DNA of 64,000 nucleotides, from NCBI GenBank assembly GCA_903772945.1, contig CAICTM010000012.1:124001-188000 (forward strand), in the 5' to 3' direction. The DNA comes from Seminavis robusta (taxonomy: Eukaryota > Bacillariophyta > Bacillariophyceae > Naviculales > Naviculaceae). The notes below the pieces were generated by a model that searched no databases, was not told where the DNA came from, and saw nothing but the letters and a program-made list of their open reading frames with translations. Shown one piece after another: positions 10,608 through 19,100 of this stretch. Each line of letters begins with the position of its first letter. The first letter of the stretch is position 1. A program made the translations under genes and the position numbers.

Positions 10608-11395
10608 ATGAACAAGTTCACTCTCCTCCTCTTTTTTCTGCTTTGGACGACCTGCTTGGCTGTGAAGGGTGCTCGATCGCAAAAGCAACAGCTGAAGCAA
10701 CAACAACGGCGCCGACGACAACAGGAAGTGCTAAAGCAGAACTACGATGCTAGATTTCTCAAGGAACTGAAATCGCTTTCTCAGACACGTCTTCAAGAGA
10801 TCGATACCCGCCGAAAGCTGCGTCAGTTGTTTGATAAGTACGAGGTTAGCCCCGGTGATCAACGACGCCTTTTTGGCTTTGGCTTGGTGGAATTTCCCGA
10901 GCTGGGCGATCTGGGCGACTTGGACTTTGGCGACCTAGGTGACCTAGGCGATCTTGGTAACCTTGGCGACCTTGACTTGGGTGGAATCTTAACAACGGTC
11001 AGGTAGGAACATCTGAACACACTATCACAGTAAGATGCAGCGGCAGCCATCATCACTCATTTCGTTGTCCTTCTTTGCTGTGTTTATCAATTTGACCACA
11101 ACATAACAGCAATCTCATTAGTGGTATCTTTGGTGGTGGCGGAGATGCCGAAGGCGACGGTGATGATGGTGATGAAGACAATGGCAAAGGTGGCAAAAAC
11201 AACGCTGGTCGCGAGGAGGATACCGTAGTATTGGAACCGGGCACCACAACCACGATTACTACAGTGACTACAACCGTCATTGAGGTCCCGGAAACCAACG
11301 AAGACACCCCAGCACCCCCTGCGCCAGCACCAGCTCCAGCTCGAGCCAAGAAGGAGAAGGGTGAAAAGCGAGTGCGTGAACGCAGATTGAATTAA
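10608..11395 (+). CDS. Secreted low-complexity protein with Gly-Asp-Leu repeats
   Basis: Two exons, 10608-11002 and 11110-11395, with a 107-bp GT-AG intron; 226 residues. It begins with a signal peptide (FTLLLFFLLWTTCLAVKG), then a Gln/Arg-rich basic segment, then a helical stretch with LRQLFDKYEVSPGDQRRL. From about residue 100 the exon encodes repeated L-G-D triplets (GDLGDLDFGDLGDL). Exon 2 adds GGGGDAEGDGDDGDEDN, a Thr-rich block (TTTTITTVTTTV), a Pro-Ala run (APPAPAPAPA) and a basic tail. Such alternating acidic, Thr-rich and Pro-rich blocks are typical of secreted wall- or silica-associated or mucilage proteins, but no family can be named. The frame across the splice is open to the TAA at 11393. 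Confidence 0.7.
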
Positions 11396-11793
11396 TGAGG
11401 ATAAGTTGATTTTCTAAGAGGAGCGTGGAAGAGTAGGCTCGACTCACGGGAGCCTGCACCAAATAATCAGTCGATGTCATCTACTTGATGCAGGGCAGAT
11501 GTTATGGCTTGGAATTTGGCTTCAACAGGATAGGTCAAGGATGCCAGAAGGGAGAAAGCGGTCCGTGCAACAGTTTCGTGGCCAAAAGTGCAACTCGCCG
11601 CCCGGCAGTTTTGGCAGCGTCAGGGTAGATGGCAAAACAATACGGCATTACCGGTACGACAATAACAATAAATAGCAAACATGATGGTTGAAAAGGCAAA
11701 CCGCGAAGGATTACTATTACTGTCTGGTACCGCAGACACCTGTCTTCATAGATGTCTTCTTCCCCTCGCGTAGCTCTTCAGCGGCATCGCATG
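11396..11793. other. Intergenic between convergent genes
   Basis: 3' flanks of two convergent genes. No coding or repeat structure is seen beyond a short TACCGGTAC palindrome near 11650. Confidence 0.5.
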
Positions 11794-12360
11794 CTAGTCC
11801 CTCTTATGCTCTGCATTGCTAGCTGCTGTTGTGGACAATTTCCCTTTAAGAAACAGACCCACAACAGTCAAAATGGAGGTAATAAGAAAAAGCCATTTGG
11901 TTTGACAAGCCAGGCTGGCAATGCGGATTGTTTGATCTGGCAGCCTTTCTGGAAAAATCACACAACCTTCTCTTTGGAGGTAAGTTTCGATAATGTCAAA
12001 GATAGCGCTGGAAAGTGGAACGTAAACTAGATTCTCCGAGAGTCCAGCTTCTTGGCCGAGCACCAGAATCATGGATCCTAGAAATACTGGGTAGATGACC
12101 ATAATGGGCATGAAATCCCAGTGCGCGCTCTGAATGTAGATCTTGCATCCTTCAATGCCAATGCTATTATACCATTGGTTAAGCTCATCGGGTGTGTAGC
12201 CCAACATCCGAGCATCGGGTAGGTTCAACCCGTCCTCATAAGCATCCAGTGGGGCTGCAATTGCGCTATGGATCGCGAAGGCGGCAACCAAGGCCGCGGA
12301 GACGCACCATAGAAGAGGTGTAGAGCCAGCAATGGTCCGACAAACGCTTAGGAACGGCAT
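11794..12360 (-). CDS. Four-helix membrane protein, unnamed family
   Basis: 188 residues, no intron. There are four hydrophobic segments: LLWCVSAALVAAFAIHSAIA (about 16-35), DFMPIMVIYPVFLGSMILVLG (about 82-102), YVPLSSAIFDIIETYL (about 112-128) and WLFLITSILTVVGLFLKG (about 156-173). Between the first and second is GYTPDELNQWYNSIGIEGCKIY, which resembles a motif I know from unnamed four-helix membrane proteins of bacteria and algae (GYSPEE, then a hydrophobic Asp-containing helix, then FDIIE in the third helix). No catalytic function can be assigned. The gene is divergent from the trypsin-fold gene at 12756 and shares its upstream region. Confidence 0.65.
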   Translation of the reverse strand: MPFLSVCRTIAGSTPLLWCVSAALVAAFAIHSAIAAPLDAYEDGLNLPDARMLGYTPDELNQWYNSIGIEGCKIYIQSAHWDFMPIMVIYPVFLGSMILVLGQEAGLSENLVYVPLSSAIFDIIETYLQREGCVIFPERLPDQTIRIASLACQTKWLFLITSILTVVGLFLKGKLSTTAASNAEHKRD

Positions 12361-12755
12361 CCTTCTTGCTTCGAGTATTGCTTCGAATGTGTTTTTAATG
12401 ACGAAGGGGCCACCATGGGTTGGAGTGGACTACGGTCTGGGTGAGGGTGGATCCCAGGGGTGGAGTGGAGTTTTGCTGTTAGCCGTACTAGTACGCATAC
12501 TAGCTAGTACCAGTATCGCTATCTTTGAGGTTCTCTTCCTTCAAGGGTCCCGCGAGAGCAAACTTCGTGCCGATCGGGACCCTTGGGTTTCCTAAGAGAG
12601 GAGGCGAAAAATGTGCGTTCTGGAAATCAAATTTTGGAATGCGACCTCCCCAGAACCCCACAAGAGTGGATTCACCAAAAGTTTTCAGTGCCATCTCGTT
12701 ACCTCACTCTCATCGTTGAATTTTGATCAATCGAAAGAAAGAATAATTGTACACC
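12361..12755. promoter_or_regulatory. Divergent promoter region
   Basis: 395 bp between the starts of two divergently transcribed genes, so both promoters should be here. It includes a CTAGTAC/CTAGCTAGTACCAG stretch near 12485-12512. I see no recognisable core element that I could defend. Confidence 0.45.
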
Positions 12756-14492
12756 ATGGTCTCGAATGCAAAGGCTCTCGTCGGGCTTTTGACTCTGGCG
12801 GCCACGTTCGAAGGGGCCTTTCCGCAGACCTTTGGAGATGGACCTTCGCTGAGCCGCATTGTAGGGGGCAAGGATGCTGATCCAGAAAAATACCCTTTCT
12901 ATGTATCACTTGAGCAAGGTTGTGCAGGCGCTCTGGTTGCTCCTGATGTTGTTGTATCATCCTCACATTGTGTGGCAGATGGCCACGGTATCAACATGAA
13001 TGTGACTGTAAAAGCCTATGAATCCAATTTCAGTGAAACTCGAAGCATTGTCGGTCTTTCGCGTCATCCACAGTACCTTGAGAACAGTTTGGGATATGAC
13101 GTTGCCATTTTATTGTTGAATGACATAGTGGAAGGCGCTGTTCCAGTTGAAATAAACGTCAATGGCTCCCTTCCAATCGCTGGAGACAACTTGACCGTCA
13201 TTGGGTTTCCATCAATCACAATAACAACAATTGGTGCCGACGACAATGAGACCTTTGTACAAGAGTATGAGGTCTTGCAAGAAGGAAAACTTGTAGCATA
13301 TGCAGACAGCGCATGCGTGGATGCTTATGGTGACATCTGGCAAGGAAATCAAACAATGCTTTGTGCTGGAAATGAAGAAGGAGGAAGCGTTCACAACTGT
13401 GCTGATGACAGAGGAGGACCTCTCTTGGACGAAGACAACATGATGGTGGGCATTGTATCACTTGGAAGCACTTGTGGAAAAAAGGATTCGCCAGGAATTT
13501 ATATGCGGGCATCTGCCTTTAGCGAATGGATTGACTACCAGGTCTGCACGATGTCATCAGTTCCACCGTCATATTGTGATGCTCTCTTGGAGTATTACTT
13601 CCCCCCAAACTCCAATTCAAATAATTCCATTGTGGTTTCACTTCCGCCAAGTCCACCAGAGAATAGCACCAATGTGAACAACACCATACTGGTTACTGTT
13701 CCCGATTCGCCACCGGAAGACCCTGTGCCAGGCGAACCTGCTGTTGAAATTGATGTCAATGAGGGTGTGGACGTTGATGCTGTACCAGCAGAACCAGCAG
13801 AACCAGCTACTGGATCTGATGCCAGTGCCGGTGTGGATGTTGGTGATGTACCACGTGAACCTCCGGCTGAATCTGATGCCAGTGCAGGTGCGGATGTTGA
13901 TGCTGTACCAGCTGAACCTGCTGCTGGATCTGATGCCAGTGCGGGTGCGAATGTTGAAGCTGGCATGGATGGCAATCCTGAAGCAGATAATACGGGTTCC
14001 TCTGGTCCAGATTGGGGCTCAACTGGAGGTGTCACAGTTACCATTGGCGGCACTTACGCTGCACCATCCGCAACCCCACCTCCAGCACTCCCACAGGAAC
14101 AGGCAGTTTCCTTGAAATTGGAGATTCACTATGACGCCTATGGAATTGAGAACGCATGGACTCTTCGAAACATGGATGTTGACGAGATCATTGACGAGAA
14201 GAAATACTATACGGTTGCACCTGCTGGTTTGTCCTCTACAGTCTACAAGAATCTTCTTGCTGGAAACTACACTTTCACTATTCAAGATTATGCAAATGAT
14301 GGCATCTGCTGTAACTTTGGTGAAGGTTTTGTACGACTCACACAGGTCTACGATGATGATGTTGTGGATATTGATAACAAAGAAATTTGGCACCTGAAGG
14401 GCAACTTTGAGGCGCAAGCTGCTGTGGAATTCCAACTGTATCCCTACACTGCACTGCCGGAAACAGCTGTTGACGTGACAAAGACACCCTAG
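12756..14492 (+). CDS. Trypsin-fold protein with a lost catalytic serine (predicted pseudoprotease)
   Basis: 578 residues from the ATG at 12756. A signal peptide (about 1-24) is followed by RIVGGKDADPEKYP, the usual start of a chymotrypsin-fold (S1) domain. His71 (SSSHC) and Asp115 (YDVAILLL) match the catalytic His and Asp. At the serine site the protein reads NCADDRGGPL instead of CQGDSGGPL, so the nucleophile is Arg219. The oxyanion glycine is Asp, and the S1-pocket Asp, six residues before the serine, is His. It should not cleave peptides. Residues about 325-410 are a Pro/Glu/Ala/Asp linker with three or more copies of a VPAEP...GSDASAG unit. The C-terminus (about 445-565) carries a domain with NDGICCNFGEGFV that is also found in the active trypsin at 21710. 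It could be a decoy, a binding protein or a regulator (inference). Confidence 0.82.
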   Translation: MVSNAKALVGLLTLAATFEGAFPQTFGDGPSLSRIVGGKDADPEKYPFYVSLEQGCAGALVAPDVVVSSSHCVADGHGINMNVTVKAYESNFSETRSIVGLSRHPQYLENSLGYDVAILLLNDIVEGAVPVEINVNGSLPIAGDNLTVIGFPSITITTIGADDNETFVQEYEVLQEGKLVAYADSACVDAYGDIWQGNQTMLCAGNEEGGSVHNCADDRGGPLLDEDNMMVGIVSLGSTCGKKDSPGIYMRASAFSEWIDYQVCTMSSVPPSYCDALLEYYFPPNSNSNNSIVVSLPPSPPENSTNVNNTILVTVPDSPPEDPVPGEPAVEIDVNEGVDVDAVPAEPAEPATGSDASAGVDVGDVPREPPAESDASAGADVDAVPAEPAAGSDASAGANVEAGMDGNPEADNTGSSGPDWGSTGGVTVTIGGTYAAPSATPPPALPQEQAVSLKLEIHYDAYGIENAWTLRNMDVDEIIDEKKYYTVAPAGLSSTVYKNLLAGNYTFTIQDYANDGICCNFGEGFVRLTQVYDDDVVDIDNKEIWHLKGNFEAQAAVEFQLYPYTALPETAVDVTKTP

Positions 14493-14779
14493 TAGGACGA
14501 ACAACCTACCTAGCCCGCAGATTTTGGGATACCTCCACTAAAAATTTCATAAGACGTATTTTGTAGTACGGTCTACATGCCTAGAGTAGAGAAATAAATG
14601 TAATGAACACGACCATCCAACAAGATTGGTGCCGCCAAAAATTACTTGAGCAAACTTTCTAACCCAGGGTATGTCAGAGGTAGGCTACCGGAACATCACA
14701 GCGCCAGAACAGAAGAATGTATTTGTCAGTGTTTTTCTTGGTGAGCACCAAGCTTCGAGAAAATATCAATACACACTTC

Positions 14780-15793
14780 TTACCTGTCTTTGGTGGGGAA
14801 CATGAGAACCTTTGTGGAGTTGGTAGAAGCAAACTTGGCCTGTGTGTCAAGGTAGCGCATGAATACTAAAAGTTGGATGGCTCCCTGTACTGCCTGATTA
14901 TCAGCAGAACCTTGGATTGATGCTGATATTTGAGCTATTGCCACCTGGAGCCCTTCTGATTCCAATTTCATCTTTTCTGCCTGCGCCTTGGCTAGCAATA
15001 CCATGGACTTGCTCTTCGCTTCAGCATCAGCGACTAGAGCAGATGCTCTACCATCCGCCTCGTTAGCCAAGGTGGTTCTTTCTCCCTCCGATAGCAGAAT
15101 GGCAGCACGTTTCTTTCGAGCAGCAGATATTTGCGATTCCATCGCCGCTAGAATATCCCTTGATGGCTGGAGATCTTGTATCTCGATGCGAGTAATCTGA
15201 ACTCCCCATTCCTGACAAACGCCGTTAAGGTTGTATAAAAGGGCTTTGTTGATGCGATCCCGCGAAGAAAACGTTTCGTCTAGGGTGAGCTTTCCAACTT
15301 CTTCTCGAAGCTGTGTGAGGCAGAGGTTCATAATTGCTTCCCGAACTTCCCTCACAGCATATCGAGCTTTGACCGAGTCAATGATCCTCATGTAAACGAC
15401 AGCATCGGCGTGAAGCGGCGCATTGTCTACCGTATAGCATTGTTGGGGCGGTACATCCATGACTTGCTCCCTCGTTGTGACATGAAAACTCTCTGCTTCA
15501 AAGGGCCGTGCAATCCAATGCCAGCCAGGATCAAGCTTTCTGTGATACTTGCCCAGCCTCTCGATCAAACATTCATCACCCGATGTGACCACCTTGACAC
15601 AAGCAGCTCCATACGCACACGCAACACAACCACCAATGCCCACTAGCTGTTTCACCGAAAGAGGGAACATTGCCTCTACTTCTCCATGTTGGGCAAATAG
15701 CGCTATTGCAACAAAGCAGAGCAAATAGGGCACTAACAATCTCATCGTCGTCTTGTATATTGGGGCTTGCAGCTTGAGCAACGAAGTCCTCAC
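14780..15793 (-). CDS. Stomatin/SPFH (band 7) family protein
   Basis: 337 residues, or 321 if the second Met (15745, MRLLVPYLLCFV) is the start. A hydrophobic N-terminus (LLVPYLLCFVAIALFAQ) and a second hydrophobic stretch (LVGIGGCVACAYGAACV) precede the SPFH domain. That domain begins at about residue 60 with GDECLIERLGKYHRKLDPGW and runs through PPQQCYTVDNAPLHADAVVY, the slipin hallmark region, to WGVQITRIEIQDLQPSRDI. A long Ala/Glu/Lys coiled-coil follows (about 215-280). The pattern is closest to stomatin-like protein 2 and paraslipins, which scaffold membrane microdomains in mitochondria, plastids or the plasma membrane. The N-terminus here looks like a secretory or membrane signal, not a typical mitochondrial one. 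Orientation is convergent with the trypsin-fold gene upstream. Confidence 0.85.
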   Translation of the reverse strand: MRTSLLKLQAPIYKTTMRLLVPYLLCFVAIALFAQHGEVEAMFPLSVKQLVGIGGCVACAYGAACVKVVTSGDECLIERLGKYHRKLDPGWHWIARPFEAESFHVTTREQVMDVPPQQCYTVDNAPLHADAVVYMRIIDSVKARYAVREVREAIMNLCLTQLREEVGKLTLDETFSSRDRINKALLYNLNGVCQEWGVQITRIEIQDLQPSRDILAAMESQISAARKKRAAILLSEGERTTLANEADGRASALVADAEAKSKSMVLLAKAQAEKMKLESEGLQVAIAQISASIQGSADNQAVQGAIQLLVFMRYLDTQAKFASTNSTKVLMFPTKDR

Positions 15794-16206
15794 ATCTCAA
15801 AAAATCGACAGCTGTCAAAAGTCAAAACAAGTAAGAGCAGTCACTAAAAAATAGGTCGCACCCAATATTGGTCGATTGGTTTTTAGCTGGAACCCAAATC
15901 GAAACCTATTCAGTCACTAACTCATTTCGGTCGAGGTTTAGGTTGCGACCGAAATCGACCGGTCGTTCCACTGGTCGATTCAAGGTCACTTTGCGACCAG
16001 TGGATCGACCAGGTCGCTGTTTTGGTTGTAGCCACATCAACACACAAAGCCTCATCAACAGGCATAGCAACAGGCATAGCAACAGGCATAGCAAACCTGC
16101 CAACAAGGATATCCATGGAAGAAGTAGCAATGAGCCGTACAGCTCAAAGAGCTCGCTGAAAGAGGAAGAGATTGGGACGAACTCACCTCTGGGCAACTAG
16201 GGAGCC

Positions 16207-17090
16207 ATGACGGATCAAGTCGTCGTAGACTTGCTATTTGATAGCTCTGTTGATGGTCCTGGAGAGTTCATTGATCACCGTACGCTGCAAGACGAGAAAG
16301 GAAGAAGTACGATCATGCCAGGGCAAGGAGTGCATCATGTCGGTTATCTTGGGCTCGCACCTCTATTCAACGACCGGCAGTTCCAAGTCTTCTTCCGTAT
16401 CTCTCGTTCTAGGATGCAGTGTTTCATTGAAGACTTCGGTGGCATGGAGACAAGTATTATTGCGGGAAGGGAGGTTCATGCCTTGAAGCCCGTATCCTGC
16501 TTCCACTGAAGACTCTTGCCTATGGCGTGCCGCCCCACACCTTCTGCGATTATTTCCAGATGTCTTTTCAATTTGCCCGCGATTGCTGCGACAAATTTGA
16601 CAGCACTCTTTCCGCAATTTACAAGGCCGAGTATCTTCGTCTTCCAACCCGTTCGGATGTAAAAAACATCACGAAATGCCACAAAGCAACCCATGGAATT
16701 GACGGAATGTTTGGTTCTCTGATTGCATGCACACGATTTGGAAGAATTGCCCTGTTGGATGGCAGGGTAGCTATTTGGGAGCCAAAGGGAAGCCAACGAT
16801 TGTTTTGGAGGCGATCTGTGACCAGCAATTATTTTTTTGGCATGCCTCGTATGGATACGTAGGAACGCTGAATGACAAAACAATTCTGGAAATTTCACCG
16901 TTCCTCGAATCGTTGGTGGATGGATCTTTTGAGGCCAATGAAGTGACTGCCGTGCCTTCAAGATTGCCAATCAGCAATTCCACCGAACTTATGTCTTGGT
17001 GGATGGAATTTACCCTCCATTGGCATTGCAGGCAGCATTGGTCAAAGAATGTTTGACATTGAGCGAACAATTTTTCAAACCTAATAACTA
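16207..17090 (+). pseudogene. PIF/Harbinger (HARBI1-like) transposase remnant
   Basis: Homology runs through three or more frames. The N-terminal part is at 16207-16505, then TLAYGVPPHTFCDYFQMSF and SDVKNITKCHKATHGIDGMF in a second frame from about 16510. From about 16727 a third frame carries HTIWKNCPVGWQGSYLG, VLEAICDQQLFFWHASYGY and GTLNDKTILEISPFLESLVD. A further shift near 16950 precedes the C-terminal part. The CDQ-to-FFWHASYGYVGTLND region is the characteristic DDE segment of this transposase family. Frames change at about 16505, 16727 and 16950, so no full-length protein is made. It is a plain DNA transposon gene. Confidence 0.8.
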
Positions 17091-17109
17091 AAATATTTGT
17101 TAATTCTCT

Positions 17110-18117
17110 AGGTTCCTGTTGACAAACTAGACACCACTTCATCGTTGTATTGTTGGGAGACTGGATGCACTAACATCAGGTGGATGGTGATACCAGCTCC
17201 AGCAGGGACAGGGGAAGCACGGTTGCTGGTCAATCCATAGCAACGGTGCAGTTCCTGAGCAGTAACAGTGGTTGGTGCACAATTCATAAGAAAGTGTTAA
17301 GTGGAGTCGCTTCCAAAATATGGCCTCGTCCAATTTCTGGTTCGCTTCATCCATACGGCCAAAATCTTTAAGGTCTTGGCAAACGAATAGGACTGAGAGA
17401 CAGCACGCTTCTTGGCTTGATCGCATTCTGTTCACGGTTGCTAATTGTCATACGATCCATAGCAGCAATCTTGCGGTCCTGATAAGATTGATATCCAATG
17501 TATTCTTCAACTGAGCCTTCGTCTGTTTGTTTCCAGTAGGACGAGGCTGATTAGTTCCCATGACAGAGGCGACTTCATTGGTATCAGAAGCAGGAGCAGC
17601 CTTATCGGATCCAAGATCAAAACACGATTCTCAATATCAGCTGCCTCTTCGTCACTGATATTGGATCAAATCTAGGAAGTGCCTTCAAGGTATCCAAGAC
17701 ACCGGCGAATTTGAAATCCTATTAGTTTTCCTTGTACTCGGCAGGACTTTCACAGCATCCCCTTTTGGTCCTCTTCCTTGGAGGCAATGGAGGCTTGCAG
17801 TGGCTTCTTGGCGGCACCTTGGCGGCAGCAATCTTCTTCAAGGGGACGTCGTCATCGTCATCTTCGTCGTCATCGTCGTCATCTCTTCGTCAGAATCGTC
17901 ATCCACTCCTCTTCCTCGTCAAAATCCTTGCCGCTTCTTGCTATGGCTCCTGGTACCTTGGCAGGTGTAGAAACTGCCTCTACTCTTCTTCTTCTTCATC
18001 AATGATGACTTGACTGATGCGGCGATTCATCTTGACGCTTCTTCCTGATGTCTGCTGCGGCCTTGTTGTGCTTCCCACAAAGCCATCTCCCTTTCCCTTA
18101 GCTCCTGCAGTCTTCAT
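17110..18117 (-). pseudogene. Second transposon ORF remnant (acidic, probably Myb/SANT-like)
   Basis: Read on the minus strand from an ATG at 18117. It begins with Lys/Gly-rich residues (MKTAGAKGKGDGFVGST), then MNRRISQVIIDEEEEE and a long Asp/Glu-coding trinucleotide run, then Lys/Pro-rich residues. The composition and position match the accessory DNA-binding ORF of PIF/Harbinger elements and resemble the better-preserved one at 34701. The frame is broken several times and the Myb-like core is no longer clear. Confidence 0.5.
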
Positions 18118-18504
18118 TGTCAAACCAAAGCAACCAAAGCAACCAAAGCAACAAAGCAATCAATAAAGCACACTGAGAGTGAGCGAAATGAGCTCGAGCG
18201 AAAGTTTCCACGGAACGAACGACCGTTTCGGCGACCTATGTTGCAACCGAAATTTTAGTGATTGAATTGGTCAATTAGGTATAGGTATCAGTCGACCGAT
18301 ATGGCGACCCAATTTTAGTGAATGAAAAAGGTCGCCGTTTGGGTCGACCAGATAGGTATCTATTTGGGAACGACCAATAGTGCGACCTATATTTTTAGTG
18401 ACTGCTCTAAGATCCAAAAGATAGCAGTTTCAGAACTCGAAGGCAGGGGGGACCCAAACCCTGCACAAGCAGCGAGTGATTCGCGGAAGAATTACCTACT
18501 GGAG

Positions 18505-18943
18505 CGTTCCTCAATCGTGCATGAAACCGACCCTAAAATAGGGTCGGATTTAGGGTCGGATTCCCTTTAGGGTCGGGTTTCGAAACCGACCCTAAAAATA
18601 GGGACGTTTTCTGAAAAATAGGGACGGTTTCTGAAAAACCGTCCCTAATTTAGGGTCGGGTTTCATTTTAGGGTTCGGTTTGAAAAACGTCCCTAAATAG
18701 AAACGGGACTGCCTGGTAAATACATTGAAAACGCACCAATATTAGGGTCGGGTTTCGAAACCGACCCTAAAAATAGGGACGTTTTCTGAAAAATAGGGAC
18801 GGTTTCTGAAAAAACGTCCCTAATTTAGGGACGGGTTTCGATTTAGGGTCGGGTTTCGAAACCGTCCCTATATTTAAGGGCAGATTCCCCCAAACCGACC
18901 CTAAATTAGGGTCGGATTTAAAGTCATGCACGATTGAGGAACG
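18505..18943. mobile_element. Small non-autonomous inverted-repeat element (MITE)
   Basis: The ends are inverted copies, CGTTCCTCAATCGTGCATGA on the left and its complement on the right. They are flanked by a 9-bp near-duplication, CTACTGGAG (18496-18504) and CTCCTGGAG (18944-18952), differing at one base. A 9-bp duplication would suggest a Mutator-like origin (inference). The inside is built of GGGTCGG/CCGACCC and AGGGACG/CGTCCCT palindromes. One block of about 75 bp is present twice in direct orientation (about 18572-18646 and 18745-18820). There is no coding content. Confidence 0.72.
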
Positions 18944-19100
18944 CTCCTGGAGCTGTATGGTTATTGTTGGCCGTGTGGGCACGGGATGTAATACTGTAAA
19001 AGTGGGTCTGGCTTCTACGGTATGGTACTAACTTATTGGAAGCGTTGGTCTCACAAAATCAACAACTAACTTTGCAACAGCAACAGCAAGACAAAGCAAC

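Larger units (their letters stand above)
15835..18407. mobile_element. PIF/Harbinger-type DNA transposon, decayed
   Basis: Terminal inverted repeats: the left end GAGCAGTCACTAAAAAATAG matches the reverse complement of the right end (GAGCAGTCACTAAAAATATA), and both continue to AGGTCGCAC. The element is flanked by a TAA target-site duplication (15832-15834 and 18408-18410), the 3-bp TWA type of this superfamily. It is 2573 bp long. Subterminal regions are dense in GGTCGACC-like motifs. Inside are a transposase on the plus strand and, tail to tail, a second acidic ORF on the minus strand, the two-gene arrangement usual for PIF/Harbinger. Both genes are frameshifted, so the element is not autonomous now. 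Confidence 0.88.
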
